Positions 8,275 to 16,827 of a stretch of 64,000 nt of DNA are shown piece by piece. Every line of letters begins with the position of its first letter. Within the stretch, counting starts at the first letter, position 1. The DNA is from Streptomyces sp. HPF1205 (GTDB lineage: Bacteria; Actinomycetota; Actinomycetes; Streptomycetales; Streptomycetaceae). The notes under the pieces are model-generated. The model was not told the origin of the DNA. It did no database searches and was given only the letters and a program-made list of their open reading frames with translations. The position numbers were made by a program, and so were the translations under genes. The stretch is from the NCBI RefSeq assembly GCF_020400825.1, contig NZ_JAINVH010000019.1, forward strand, positions 81,292 to 145,291, given 5' to 3'.

Positions 8275-9927
8275 CTACCCGATGGTCAGCGGCTGGAGGG
8301 CGCAGGTCAGGGCGATGTCCGCGGTGATCCGGCCGGCTGCCGCGCGCAGGGCGGGCAGGACGGTCTCCCGGGCCTGTTCGGCCGATGTGCGGCCGGCGTG
8401 GAGGGAGACGTTGACCGCGGCCGCCACCTGGCCGCCCGGGCCGTGCACCGGCACGGCGATCGAGCGCAGGCCCTCCTCCAGTTCCTGGTCCACCAGCGCG
8501 TAGCCGTCGCTCGCCGTCCGCTCCACCACGGCCGTGAGGCGGTCCGGATCGGTGAGGGTGCGGTCGGTGAGCGGCTTGAGGGCGGCATGGCGCATCCACT
8601 CCTCGCGCCGCTCGGGCGGAAGGCCGGCGAGCAGCACCCGTCCGAGCGAGGTGGCGTGGGCCGGGAAGCGCGTGCCGACCGTGACCGCGACGCTCATGAT
8701 TCGGCCCGCCGCGACGCGCGCGACGTAGCGGACGTCTTCGCCGTCCAGCACAGCGATCGAGGCGGATTCGCGCAACAGGCTCACGAGAGCCGCCAGATGA
8801 GGCTGTGCCAGCTCGGCCAGCGACCTCGCGGACAGCGGCGAGTAACCGAGGTCGAGCACCCGGGGCAGCGGGGCGAACCGGTGGCCGCCGGCGTCGGTCG
8901 TGACGTAGCCGAGCCGCTGGAGCGTCAGCAGTGAACGGCGCGCCGTGGCCCGGGGCAGGCCGGTGGCCCCGGCGACGGCGGACAGCGTCATGCCGCCCGG
9001 GGCGCCGAGCGCGGCCATGACGGTCAGTCCGCGGGCCAGTGACTGCAGGTATTCGGGCCCCAACTCCTGTTTCGGATCGAGGGAGCGGTCGTGCCGCGGG
9101 GCCGCGGCCGGCGGCCCGGAGCCGACCCGGGCGAGCGCCTGCCCCATCCGTCCTGCGGTGCGCAGCATGCGCTCCAGGGCGTGGTCGCGCAGGTCCCGCG
9201 CGGAGTGCCGGCTGGTGTGGCTGACGACGCTGAGCGCGGACACGGTCCGGCCGTCCCCGTCGCGCACGGGCACGGCCACGGCGACCAGTCCCGGTTCGAT
9301 CAACTGGTCGTCGAGCGACCAGCCGCGCTCGCGTGCCCGCGCGGCGCGGGCGCGGAACTCCGCCTCGCCCGGCCGCCCCTCGCCGGCGGGGGGCGGCAGG
9401 ACGGCGGGAAAACCCGTGTCGTACGGGTCGGCGCGCGTGCGGGCCAGCCAGTCGGCGTACGTCGGCTCGTCCCAGTCGGCGGCGAACAGCGGTCCGGGGG
9501 CGCAGCGCTCGGCGGGCAGGGCGTCCCCGGTGCGGAACGCGACGGACAGGGTGCGGCGGCGCGTGGTCTGCACGACGAAGCGCACCGCGTCGCCGTCGGG
9601 GACGGCCAGCGAGACCGACTCGTCCAACTCGTCGGCCAGTGCGGTCGCGAGCGGGCCCAGGGCGCCGGGGATGCCGCTGGAGCGCAGGTAGGCCAGACCG
9701 AGTTCGATCAGCGGCGGGGCGAGCGCCAGGGCGCGGTCCTCCTCGCGCAGGTAACCGAGCCGGACCAGGGTCGTGGCGATCCGGTCGACAGGGGAACGGG
9801 CCAGTCCGGTCAGCCGGACCAGCTCGCTGGGGCGCAGCCGTCCGCCGGGGGCCCGGGCGAGCGCTCGCAGTACGGCGATCCCGCGCTCCAGCGGGCCGAC
9901 GGACGAGTCGGCGGTGGTCGGCGGCAT
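8275..9927 (-). CDS. Double-length IclR regulator of the pca operon
   Basis: A 550-residue protein made of two complete IclR units in tandem. Each has a winged helix-turn-helix (residues about 15-75 and 290-350) followed by an effector-binding domain. PcaR/PobR regulators of protocatechuate and 4-hydroxybenzoate genes are normally single IclR units of about 260 residues, so this resembles a covalently fused dimer. The ATG at 9927 is preceded by AAGGAGGG. It is transcribed away from pcaI. A 17-bp palindrome lies in the shared promoter, so it probably controls the pca genes and itself. In S. coelicolor the comparable position is taken by the MarR-type PcaV. The effector is likely protocatechuate or beta-ketoadipate, by analogy only. 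Confidence 0.8.
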   Translation of the reverse strand: MPPTTADSSVGPLERGIAVLRALARAPGGRLRPSELVRLTGLARSPVDRIATTLVRLGYLREEDRALALAPPLIELGLAYLRSSGIPGALGPLATALADELDESVSLAVPDGDAVRFVVQTTRRRTLSVAFRTGDALPAERCAPGPLFAADWDEPTYADWLARTRADPYDTGFPAVLPPPAGEGRPGEAEFRARAARARERGWSLDDQLIEPGLVAVAVPVRDGDGRTVSALSVVSHTSRHSARDLRDHALERMLRTAGRMGQALARVGSGPPAAAPRHDRSLDPKQELGPEYLQSLARGLTVMAALGAPGGMTLSAVAGATGLPRATARRSLLTLQRLGYVTTDAGGHRFAPLPRVLDLGYSPLSARSLAELAQPHLAALVSLLRESASIAVLDGEDVRYVARVAAGRIMSVAVTVGTRFPAHATSLGRVLLAGLPPERREEWMRHAALKPLTDRTLTDPDRLTAVVERTASDGYALVDQELEEGLRSIAVPVHGPGGQVAAAVNVSLHAGRTSAEQARETVLPALRAAAGRITADIALTCALQPLTIG

Positions 9928-10045
9928 GTTCCCTCCTTGTCCCGGAACCGTACCGGTCCGGGCGCGTGCCCCTGGTCCGGGTGCGCGGCTCTTGACAGCT
10001 TCCGGACCCGGGCGGACACTCACCGCACCCACATTAGCGAATTAT

Positions 10046-10062
10046 TGTTCACTGGGCGAACA
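10046..10062. promoter_or_regulatory. Likely IclR operator between the regulator and pcaI
   Basis: TGTTCACTGGGCGAACA is a 5-7-5 palindrome with partial symmetry in its centre. It lies 31 bases upstream of the pcaI start and 119 bases from the regulator start. A TTGACA at 9992-9997 with a poor -10 17 bases downstream may be the pca promoter. Confidence 0.55.
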
Positions 10063-10092
10063 CATGCCCCGGATCGTGCAAGGGATGGGCGG

Positions 10093-10881
10093 ATGGACAA
10101 GGTGGTGGGGTCGGCCGACGAGGCCGTGGCCGACATCGGCCACGGCTCCTCGCTGGCCGTCGGCGGCTTCGGGCTCAGCGGCGTCCCGGACGTGCTGATC
10201 CAGGCCGTGTACCGGCGGGGCGCCGAGGGACTGCGGGTGGTCTCCAACAACTGCGGTGTGGACGGCGGGGGCCTGGGCATCCTGCTCGCGGCCGGGCGCA
10301 TCGTCCGGGTCACCGGCTCGTACGTCGGCGAGAACAAGGAGTTCGCCCGCCGCTACCTGTCGGGCGAGCTGGAGCTGGAACTCACCCCGCAGGGCACCTT
10401 GGCCGAGCGGCTGCGGGCGGGGGGCGCCGGCATCCCCGCCTTCTTCACTCCCGCCGGGGTGGGCACCCTCGTCGCCGAGGGCGGCCTGCCGTGGCGCCAC
10501 CACCTGGACGGGTCCGTCGCCGTGGCCTCGCCCGCCAAGGAGGTGCGCGAGTACGACGGACGCGAGTACGTCCTGGAGCGGGCCATCACCACGGACTTCG
10601 CCCTGGTCCGCGCCGCGCGGGGCGACCGGCACGGCAACCTCGTCTTCCACGGCGCCTCCCGCAACTTCAACCCGCTGGCGGCGGCGGCCGGGCGGATCAC
10701 CGTCGCCGAGGTCGAGGAGCTGGTCGAGCCCGGCGGGATCGACCCGGACCAGGTCCACCTGCCCGGCGTCTTCGTCCAGCGCGTCGTGGCGCTCACGCCG
10801 GAACAGGCGTCCGCCAAGGGGATCGAGAAGAAGACGCTGACCCGGAACGGGACCACGAGGACGGTGAGGACGGCCCCATGA
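10093..10881 (+). CDS. pcaI: 3-oxoadipate CoA-transferase subunit A
   Basis: A 262-residue alpha subunit of the succinyl-CoA:3-oxoadipate CoA-transferase, which activates beta-ketoadipate in the last stage of the protocatechuate pathway. The family glycine-rich signature GGFGLSGVPDVLIQA is at residues 21-35, and NNCGVDGGGLGILL and GTLAERLRAGGAGIPAFFTP are typical of the SCOT A family. The ATG at 10093 has AAGGGA eight bases upstream. It is the first gene of the pca operon and overlaps pcaJ by ATGA, so the two subunits are translationally coupled. Confidence 0.92.
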   Translation: MDKVVGSADEAVADIGHGSSLAVGGFGLSGVPDVLIQAVYRRGAEGLRVVSNNCGVDGGGLGILLAAGRIVRVTGSYVGENKEFARRYLSGELELELTPQGTLAERLRAGGAGIPAFFTPAGVGTLVAEGGLPWRHHLDGSVAVASPAKEVREYDGREYVLERAITTDFALVRAARGDRHGNLVFHGASRNFNPLAAAAGRITVAEVEELVEPGGIDPDQVHLPGVFVQRVVALTPEQASAKGIEKKTLTRNGTTRTVRTAP

Positions 10882-11558
10882 GCTGGACCCGCGACGAGAT
10901 GGCCGCCCGCGCGGCCCGCGAACTGCCCGACGGCTCGTACGTCAACCTCGGCATCGGCCTGCCCACGCTGATCCCCGACCACCTGCCCCAGGGCGTCGAC
11001 GTGGTCGTCCACTCCGAGAACGGCATCCTCGGCGTCGGCCCCTATCCGGCCGAGGACCAGGTCGATCCCGACCTGGTCAACGCGGGCAAGGAGACCGTCA
11101 CCGTCCTGCCCGGCGCGGCCTTCTTCGACTCCGCGCTGTCCTTCGCGATGATCCGCGGCGGCCACATCGACGTCGCCGTGCTCGGCGCGATGCAGGTCTC
11201 GGCACGCGGGGACCTGGCGAACTGGACCGTACCCGGCAAGATGATCAAGGGCATGGGCGGTGCGATGGACCTGGTCCACGGTGCCCGCAGGGTGGTCGTG
11301 CTGATGGAGCACACCGCCAAGGACGGCAGCCCCAAGATCCTGGCCGAGTGCACCCTGCCGCTCACCGGCCGCCGCTGCGTGAACCGCGTCATCACCGACC
11401 TCGGCGTCCTCGACGTCACCGATCAGGGCCTGCGCCTGGTCGAACTGGCCCCCGGCGTCAGCGCCGGGACGCTGCGCGAACGCACCGGCGCCGATGTCCT
11501 CGACCCGCCGGACTCGCCGCGTACGCGGGGCGTGGGCGTTCCTGGAGCGACGCGGTGA
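10878..11558 (+). CDS. pcaJ: 3-oxoadipate CoA-transferase subunit B
   Basis: A 226-residue beta subunit that carries the catalytic glutamate in SENGILGVG (residues about 47-55), the residue that forms the enzyme-CoA thioester intermediate in this family. YVNLGIGLPTLIPDHL and GAMQVSARGDLANW are further family signatures. It is overlapped by 4 bases on both sides (ATGA with pcaI, GTGA with pcaF), and it forms the heteromeric transferase with PcaI in the cytoplasm. Confidence 0.92.
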   Translation: MSWTRDEMAARAARELPDGSYVNLGIGLPTLIPDHLPQGVDVVVHSENGILGVGPYPAEDQVDPDLVNAGKETVTVLPGAAFFDSALSFAMIRGGHIDVAVLGAMQVSARGDLANWTVPGKMIKGMGGAMDLVHGARRVVVLMEHTAKDGSPKILAECTLPLTGRRCVNRVITDLGVLDVTDQGLRLVELAPGVSAGTLRERTGADVLDPPDSPRTRGVGVPGATR

Positions 11559-12751
11559 ACGCGCCCCGGCGCATACGCGATGTCTACGTCGTCGACGCCG
11601 TCCGCACGCCTTTCGGCAAGTACGCGGGGGCCCTGTCGCACGTCCGCCCGGACGACCTGGCCGCCGGCGTGATCAGGGAGCTGCTGGCGCGCACCCCACG
11701 GCTGGACCCCGCCCGGGTGGGCGATGTGGTACTCGGCAACGCCAACGGCGCCGGTGAGGACAACCGCGACGTCGCGCGGATGGCCGCGCTCCTGGCCGGG
11801 CTGCCCGTCGGTGTCCCCGGCGTCACCGTCAACCGGCTGTGCGGCTCCGGGCTGGAGGCCGTCGTCCAGGCGGCGCGCGCCATCGCGGTGGGCGACGCGG
11901 ACGTCGTCGTCGCGGGCGGGGTGGAGTCGATGAGCCGCGCCCCCTGGGTGCTGCCCAAACCGGAGCGCGCCTTCCCCGCGGGGCACCAGGAGCTGTACTC
12001 GACCACTCTCGGCTGGCGGATGGTCAACGAGCTGATGCCGAAGGAGTGGACCGTCCCGCTCGGTGAAGGCGCGGAGCTGATCGCCGCACACCACGCGATC
12101 AGCAGGGAGGAGCAGGACCTCTTCGCGCTCGCCAGTCACGAGAAGGCCGCCCGGGCCTGGCGGGACGGCCTCCTCGACGGCGAGGTCGTCGCGGTCGGCG
12201 GGGTGGACCTGCCGCGTGACGAGTGCGTCCGCGACGGCGGTACGCCCGGGACCATGGCCCGTCTGCGGCCGTCCTTCCGCACCGACGGCACGGTCACCGC
12301 GGGCAACGCCTCCCCGCTCAACGACGGCGCGGCGGCCCTGCTGCTGGCCGGCGAGGACACGCTGGCGGAGCTCGGCCGCGAGCCGCTCGCACGGATCCGG
12401 GCGAGCGCGGTCAGCGCGGTCGAGCCGCAGTGGTTCGGGCTCGGCCCCGTCGAGGCGAGCCGCCGCGCCATGGCGCGGGCCGCGGTCGGCTTCGACGAGC
12501 TGTGCACCGTCGAGCTGAACGAGGCCTTCGCCGCCCAGGCGCTCGGCTGCCTGGCCGAACTGCCCGAGCTCGACCCGGCCAAGGTCAACCCGCGCGGCGG
12601 CGCGATCGCGATCGGTCACCCCCTGGGAGCGTCGGGCGCGCGCCTGGCCGGCTCCCTCGCCCACCAGCTCGCCGCCCACGGCTCGGGCACGGGCCTGGCC
12701 GCCCTGTGCATCGGCGTGGGGCAGGGCATCGCGCTCGTCCTGGACCGCTGA
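11555..12751 (+). CDS. pcaF: Beta-ketoadipyl-CoA thiolase
   Basis: A 398-residue thiolase that cleaves 3-oxoadipyl-CoA with CoA to succinyl-CoA and acetyl-CoA. The nucleophile cysteine is in NRLCGSGLEAV (residue about 93), the active-site histidine in GGAIAIGHPLGASGAR and the second cysteine in ALCIGVGQG near the C-terminus. The GTG start at 11555 overlaps the pcaJ stop as GTGA. Length and motifs match acetyl-CoA acetyltransferases of the PcaF type. Location between pcaJ and pcaH makes the assignment firm. Confidence 0.9.
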   Translation: MNAPRRIRDVYVVDAVRTPFGKYAGALSHVRPDDLAAGVIRELLARTPRLDPARVGDVVLGNANGAGEDNRDVARMAALLAGLPVGVPGVTVNRLCGSGLEAVVQAARAIAVGDADVVVAGGVESMSRAPWVLPKPERAFPAGHQELYSTTLGWRMVNELMPKEWTVPLGEGAELIAAHHAISREEQDLFALASHEKAARAWRDGLLDGEVVAVGGVDLPRDECVRDGGTPGTMARLRPSFRTDGTVTAGNASPLNDGAAALLLAGEDTLAELGREPLARIRASAVSAVEPQWFGLGPVEASRRAMARAAVGFDELCTVELNEAFAAQALGCLAELPELDPAKVNPRGGAIAIGHPLGASGARLAGSLAHQLAAHGSGTGLAALCIGVGQGIALVLDR

Positions 12752-12784
12752 GTTGCCGCCCGCGGCTTCCCAAGGAGGTATGAC

Positions 12785-13546
12785 ATGAGCGAACTCACCC
12801 ATCAGGACGTCATCGACGCCGAGATGGCGGCGGTCCGGCCGGACGGCGGCGCGCACCCGTCGCGGTCGTACGGCCCCTACCGCAGCACCGCGCTGCGCCA
12901 TCCCGTACAGCCGCTGGTGGTGGTCGAGGACCCCGAGGCGGTGGAGCTGACCGGGCCGGTCTTCGGGCACACCGACGTGACCGCGCTCGACAACGACCTG
13001 ACCCGGCAGCACCCCGGTGAGCCGCTGGGCGAGCGGATCACCGTCACCGGCAGGGTGCTCGACAGCGGCGGCCGTCCGGTGCGCGGCCAGTTGGTCGAGA
13101 TCTGGCAGGCCAACGCCTCGGGCAGGTACGCGCACCAGCGCGACCAGCACCCCGCGCCGCTCGACCCGAACTTCACCGGCGTGGGGCGCTGCCTGACCGA
13201 CGGCGAGGGCGGGTACGCCTTCACCACGGTCAAGCCGGGCGCGTACCCGTGGCGCAACCACCTGAACGCCTGGCGCCCGGCCCACATCCACTTCTCGCTG
13301 TTCGGCACCGCCTTCACGCAGCGCCTGGTCACCCAGATGTACTTCCCCGGCGACCCCCTCTTCCCGTACGACCCGATCTACCGGTCCGTCACCGACCCCG
13401 CCGCCCGTGAGCGGCTGGTCGCCGAGTACGTGCACGAACTCTCGCGGCCCGAACAGTCGCTGGGCTACCGCTTCGACATCGTCCTGGGCGGCCCGAGGGC
13501 CACCTGGACCGAGCAGCAGGACCGGCAGGGGGACGACGCCGCATGA
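12785..13546 (+). CDS. pcaH: Protocatechuate 3,4-dioxygenase beta subunit
   Basis: A 253-residue subunit holding the catalytic non-heme Fe(III) of the intradiol ring-cleaving dioxygenase, which converts protocatechuate to 3-carboxy-cis,cis-muconate. The iron ligands are visible: a tyrosine in SGRYAHQRDQH, a tyrosine in PGAYPWRNHLNAW and two histidines in RPAHIHFS. The start at 12785 follows AAGGAGG, the best ribosome binding site of the operon, which suits high expression of this subunit. It overlaps pcaG by ATGA. Confidence 0.93.
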   Translation: MSELTHQDVIDAEMAAVRPDGGAHPSRSYGPYRSTALRHPVQPLVVVEDPEAVELTGPVFGHTDVTALDNDLTRQHPGEPLGERITVTGRVLDSGGRPVRGQLVEIWQANASGRYAHQRDQHPAPLDPNFTGVGRCLTDGEGGYAFTTVKPGAYPWRNHLNAWRPAHIHFSLFGTAFTQRLVTQMYFPGDPLFPYDPIYRSVTDPAARERLVAEYVHELSRPEQSLGYRFDIVLGGPRATWTEQQDRQGDDAA

Positions 13547-14124
13547 ACGAGAAGGTCACCGCCGGGCAGATCACCCCCTCGCAGACCGTCGGCCCCTTCT
13601 ACGGCTACGCCCTGCCGTTCACGGGCGGGGGCGACCTCGCGCCGCCCGGCGACCCGCGCGGGATCACACTGCACGGGCGGGTCCTGGACGGGGAGGGCGC
13701 CCCAGTGCCCGACGCGCTGCTGGAGTTCTGGCAGGCGCACCCGGACGGCTCACGGACCGGCGCCCCCGGTTCGATGCGCCGCGACCCGGTGACCGGCGCG
13801 GTACTCGGCCGCCACGGCGTCGACTTCACGGGCTTCGGGCGCGTCTCGGTGGACGCGGACGGCCACTACGCGCTGCGCACCCTGCCACCGCCTCCCGACG
13901 CGCCCTACATATCTGTCGCGGTGTTCGCCCGGGGCCTGCTGCTGCACCTGTACACGCGTGCCTACCTGCCCGGAAGGCACGAGGACGACGCGCTGCTGCG
14001 CGGTCTCCCGCCGGAGCGCCGCGCAACTTTGCTGGCCGTGCCGGAGCGCGAGGGCGTCCACCGCTTCGACATCCGCCTGCAGGGGGGAGCCGGAGAGGAG
14101 ACGGTCTTCCTTGAGTTCCGCTGA
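13543..14124 (+). CDS. pcaG: Protocatechuate 3,4-dioxygenase alpha subunit
   Basis: A 193-residue alpha subunit, similar in fold to PcaH but lacking the iron ligands, as expected for this structural partner. TPSQTVGPFYGYALPF near the N-terminus is the family signature that contributes to the substrate pocket. GFGRVSVDADGHYAL and the C-terminal HRFDIRLQG match the alpha family. It is translationally coupled to pcaH, and its end overlaps the proposed pcaB start. Confidence 0.92.
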   Translation: MNEKVTAGQITPSQTVGPFYGYALPFTGGGDLAPPGDPRGITLHGRVLDGEGAPVPDALLEFWQAHPDGSRTGAPGSMRRDPVTGAVLGRHGVDFTGFGRVSVDADGHYALRTLPPPPDAPYISVAVFARGLLLHLYTRAYLPGRHEDDALLRGLPPERRATLLAVPEREGVHRFDIRLQGGAGEETVFLEFR

Positions 14125-15526
14125 CCTGGCCGCGAACGGTGCCGCGGGCGAACCGGTGGCTGGTCCGGCCGGTCCGGCGCCGGAGGTCCCCGCCGATGTC
14201 GGGCTGCTGTCCCCCGGGTGGGCCGGCTCGCCCGTGGAGGCCGCGACCGGCGACCACGCCTTCCTGCAGGCCATGCTCGACGCCGAGGCCGCGCTGGCCC
14301 GCGCCCGGGCCGAACTCGGGCTCACTCCCGCATGGGCCGCCGATGCGGTCGGCGCGGCGGCCCGCGCGGACCGCTTCGACGCCCGCTCGATCGCTCTGCG
14401 CTCGCCGGCCGGGGGCAACCCGGTGATCCCGCTGGTCGCCGACCTCACCGAGGCCGTCGGGGGCGACGCCGCCGCCCACGTCCACCGGGGCGCGACAAGT
14501 CAGGACATCCTGGACTCCGCGCTCATGCTGGTGGCCGCGCGCGCCCGCCGGCTGATCGTCGCCGATCTCGACCGCAGCGCCGCCGCGCTCGCGGCCCTGG
14601 CCGCCGCGCACATCGCCACGCCGATGCCGGGCCGCACGCTCACCCAGCACGCGGTGCCGACCACCTTCGGGCTCAAGGCCGCGGGCTGGCGGCACCTGGT
14701 CCTGGACGCCCGGGACCGGCTCGCCGCCGTCGAACTGCCCGCCCAACTGGGCGGCGCCGCGGGCACGATGGCCGCCTTCGGGGACCGGGCGCTCGATCTC
14801 GGCAGCGGTTACGCCCGGCGGTTGGGCCTCGCGGAACCGCTGCTGCCGTGGCATGTGCTGCGCACTCCCGTCGCGGAGCTGGGCGCCGCCCTGGCCCTGG
14901 CCGGCGGCGCGCTCGGCAAGATCGCCGCCGATGTGCTGGTCCTGTCCCGTACGGAGATCGGCGAGCTGGCGGAGGGCGCCGGCGGCGGCTCGTCGGCCAT
15001 GCCGCACAAGGCCAACCCCGTCCGGGCCACCCTCATCGCCTCGGCCTCGCGGCGGCTGCCGCAGCTCGCGGCGGTGCTGTTCGCCTCGATGGCCGCCGAG
15101 GACGAGCGGCCGGCCGGCGCCTGGCACACCGAATGGGAGGCGCTACGCGAGGCGCTGCGCCTGACCGGTGGAGCGGCGCGCCACGCCGCGGAACTGACCG
15201 CGGACCTGCGGGTGCACGAGGGCCGGATGCGCGCCCACCTCGGCGCGACGCGCGGCCTGATCGTCTCCGAGCGCCTGGCCGCGGCCTTCGAGCCGCTGGT
15301 CGGGCGGGCCGAGGCGCGCCGGCTGCTCACCCGCGCCTCACGGGCGGCCGCCGCCGACGGCTTGGAGCTGCGTGAGGCGCTCGCCGGCGACCCGGCCCTG
15401 GCCGGCCTGATCGCACCGGAACGGTTGCGGGACCTGCTCGACCCCGCCGGCTACCTCGGCGCGGCCCCGGCGCTCACCGACCGGGCCCTGCGCCGCACAC
15501 CGCGGCCCCAGTCCTCCGACCGGTAG
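14111..15526 (+). CDS. pcaB: 3-carboxy-cis,cis-muconate cycloisomerase
   Basis: A fumarase/aspartase-superfamily enzyme of about 471 residues that closes 3-carboxymuconate to gamma-carboxymuconolactone. The superfamily signature GSSAMPHKANPV lies near residue 295, and HRGATSQDILDSALML near 120 is the second conserved region. The start is uncertain: I chose the TTG at 14111, which overlaps the end of pcaG by 14 bases with GAGAGGAG upstream, because no ATG occurs before the conserved domain. Some 25 residues of low-complexity Ala/Pro sequence precede the domain, so a start slightly further in is possible. Confidence 0.88.
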   Translation: MSSADLAANGAAGEPVAGPAGPAPEVPADVGLLSPGWAGSPVEAATGDHAFLQAMLDAEAALARARAELGLTPAWAADAVGAAARADRFDARSIALRSPAGGNPVIPLVADLTEAVGGDAAAHVHRGATSQDILDSALMLVAARARRLIVADLDRSAAALAALAAAHIATPMPGRTLTQHAVPTTFGLKAAGWRHLVLDARDRLAAVELPAQLGGAAGTMAAFGDRALDLGSGYARRLGLAEPLLPWHVLRTPVAELGAALALAGGALGKIAADVLVLSRTEIGELAEGAGGGSSAMPHKANPVRATLIASASRRLPQLAAVLFASMAAEDERPAGAWHTEWEALREALRLTGGAARHAAELTADLRVHEGRMRAHLGATRGLIVSERLAAAFEPLVGRAEARRLLTRASRAAAADGLELREALAGDPALAGLIAPERLRDLLDPAGYLGAAPALTDRALRRTPRPQSSDR

Positions 15527-15534
15527 GAACCGTG

Positions 15535-16827
15535 ATGTCATCACCAAAACCACTGGAACCGACGAAACCGCCGAAGGCCCCGAGCGGTCCGCCGGCGCTC
15601 CACCACCGCGCGGACGGCCGCGAGGACGCGCCGCCGCTGCTCCTCGGCCCGTCGCTGGGCACCTCCGTGCGCCTGTGGGACGCGCTCGTCCCGGCGCTGT
15701 CCCGCGGGCACCGGGTGATCCGCTGGGACCTCCCGGGCCACGGCGGCACGCCCGCTTCGGCGCTGCCGGACCCCCGGCCCGGCCGGACCACCGTCGCCGA
15801 CCTCGGCGGGCTCGTGCTCGCCCTCGCCGACGCGCTCGGCGTGGAGCGCTTCGCCTACGCCGGCGTCTCCCTGGGCGGCGCGGTCGGCATCTGGCTGGCC
15901 GTCCACCACCCCGACCGGGTCGCCTCGCTGACCGCCGTGTGCTCCTCCGCCCGCTTCGGCGAACCGGACGGCTGGCGGGAACGGGCAGCGCTGGTACGGC
16001 GGGAGGGCCTGGAGCGGCCGACCGCCACCGCGCCCGGGCGCTGGTTCACCCCGGCCTTCGCCGAGACGCACACCGCCGCCGAACTGGTGGCGGATCTGCG
16101 CGCCGCCGATCCGGCCGGCTACGCTGCCTGCTGCGACGCGCTGGCCGCCTACGACATGCGCGCCGAGCTCGGCCGCGTCCGGGCGCCCGCGCTCGTCGTC
16201 GCCGGCCGCGAGGACCCCGCAACGCCCCGGGCCCACGCCCGCGAGCTGGCCGACGGCATTCCCGGCGCGGCTCTGGTCGAGATCCCCGGCGCCTCGCACC
16301 TCGCCCCCGCCGAGCGGCCCACGCGGGTGCTCGGCGCGCTGCTCCCCCACCTCGGCCCGGCGCCGCGCGCCCTCGCGACGACCCACGACGAGGCGCACGC
16401 TGCGGGCATGGCGGTGCGCCGCGCCGTCCTCGGCGACGCGCACGTCGACCGGGCGGTGGCCGGGACCACCCCGTTCACCGCGCCGTTCCAGGACCTGATC
16501 ACCCGTTACGCCTGGGGCGAGATCTGGACCCGGCCGGGCCTGGACCGGTACACCCGCAGCTGCGTCACCCTCACCGCCCTGGTCGCCCTCGGCCACCACG
16601 AGGAACTGGCCATGCACGTCCGCGCGGCACGTGCCAACGGCCTGACCGCCGAGGAGATCGGGGAAGTGCTGCTGCAGACCGCGATCTACTGCGGTGTCCC
16701 CGCCGCGAACTCCGCCTTCACCGTCGCGAGCCGCGTCCTGGCCGAACTCCCCGACACCGCGGGGCCCACCGGACGCGGCGAAGCCGCCGGACCCGCTGAC
16801 CGAGAAAGGCCCACCGATGAACCGTAG
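15535..16827 (+). CDS. pcaL: Fused 3-oxoadipate enol-lactonase / 4-carboxymuconolactone decarboxylase
   Basis: A 430-residue bifunctional enzyme. Residues 20-270 are an alpha/beta hydrolase (PcaD activity) with the nucleophile elbow GVSLGG and a histidine in GASHLAP. Residues 285-410 are a carboxymuconolactone decarboxylase (PcaC activity) with GEIWTRPGLDRYTRS and HHEELAMHVRAARANG. The fusion is known in actinobacteria as PcaL. It converts gamma-carboxymuconolactone to beta-ketoadipate in two steps. Both GTG (15532) and ATG (15535) are possible starts; the ATG has the better spacing from GGAA. The end overlaps pobA by 11 bases. Confidence 0.9.
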   Translation: MSSPKPLEPTKPPKAPSGPPALHHRADGREDAPPLLLGPSLGTSVRLWDALVPALSRGHRVIRWDLPGHGGTPASALPDPRPGRTTVADLGGLVLALADALGVERFAYAGVSLGGAVGIWLAVHHPDRVASLTAVCSSARFGEPDGWRERAALVRREGLERPTATAPGRWFTPAFAETHTAAELVADLRAADPAGYAACCDALAAYDMRAELGRVRAPALVVAGREDPATPRAHARELADGIPGAALVEIPGASHLAPAERPTRVLGALLPHLGPAPRALATTHDEAHAAGMAVRRAVLGDAHVDRAVAGTTPFTAPFQDLITRYAWGEIWTRPGLDRYTRSCVTLTALVALGHHEELAMHVRAARANGLTAEEIGEVLLQTAIYCGVPAANSAFTVASRVLAELPDTAGPTGRGEAAGPADRERPTDEP

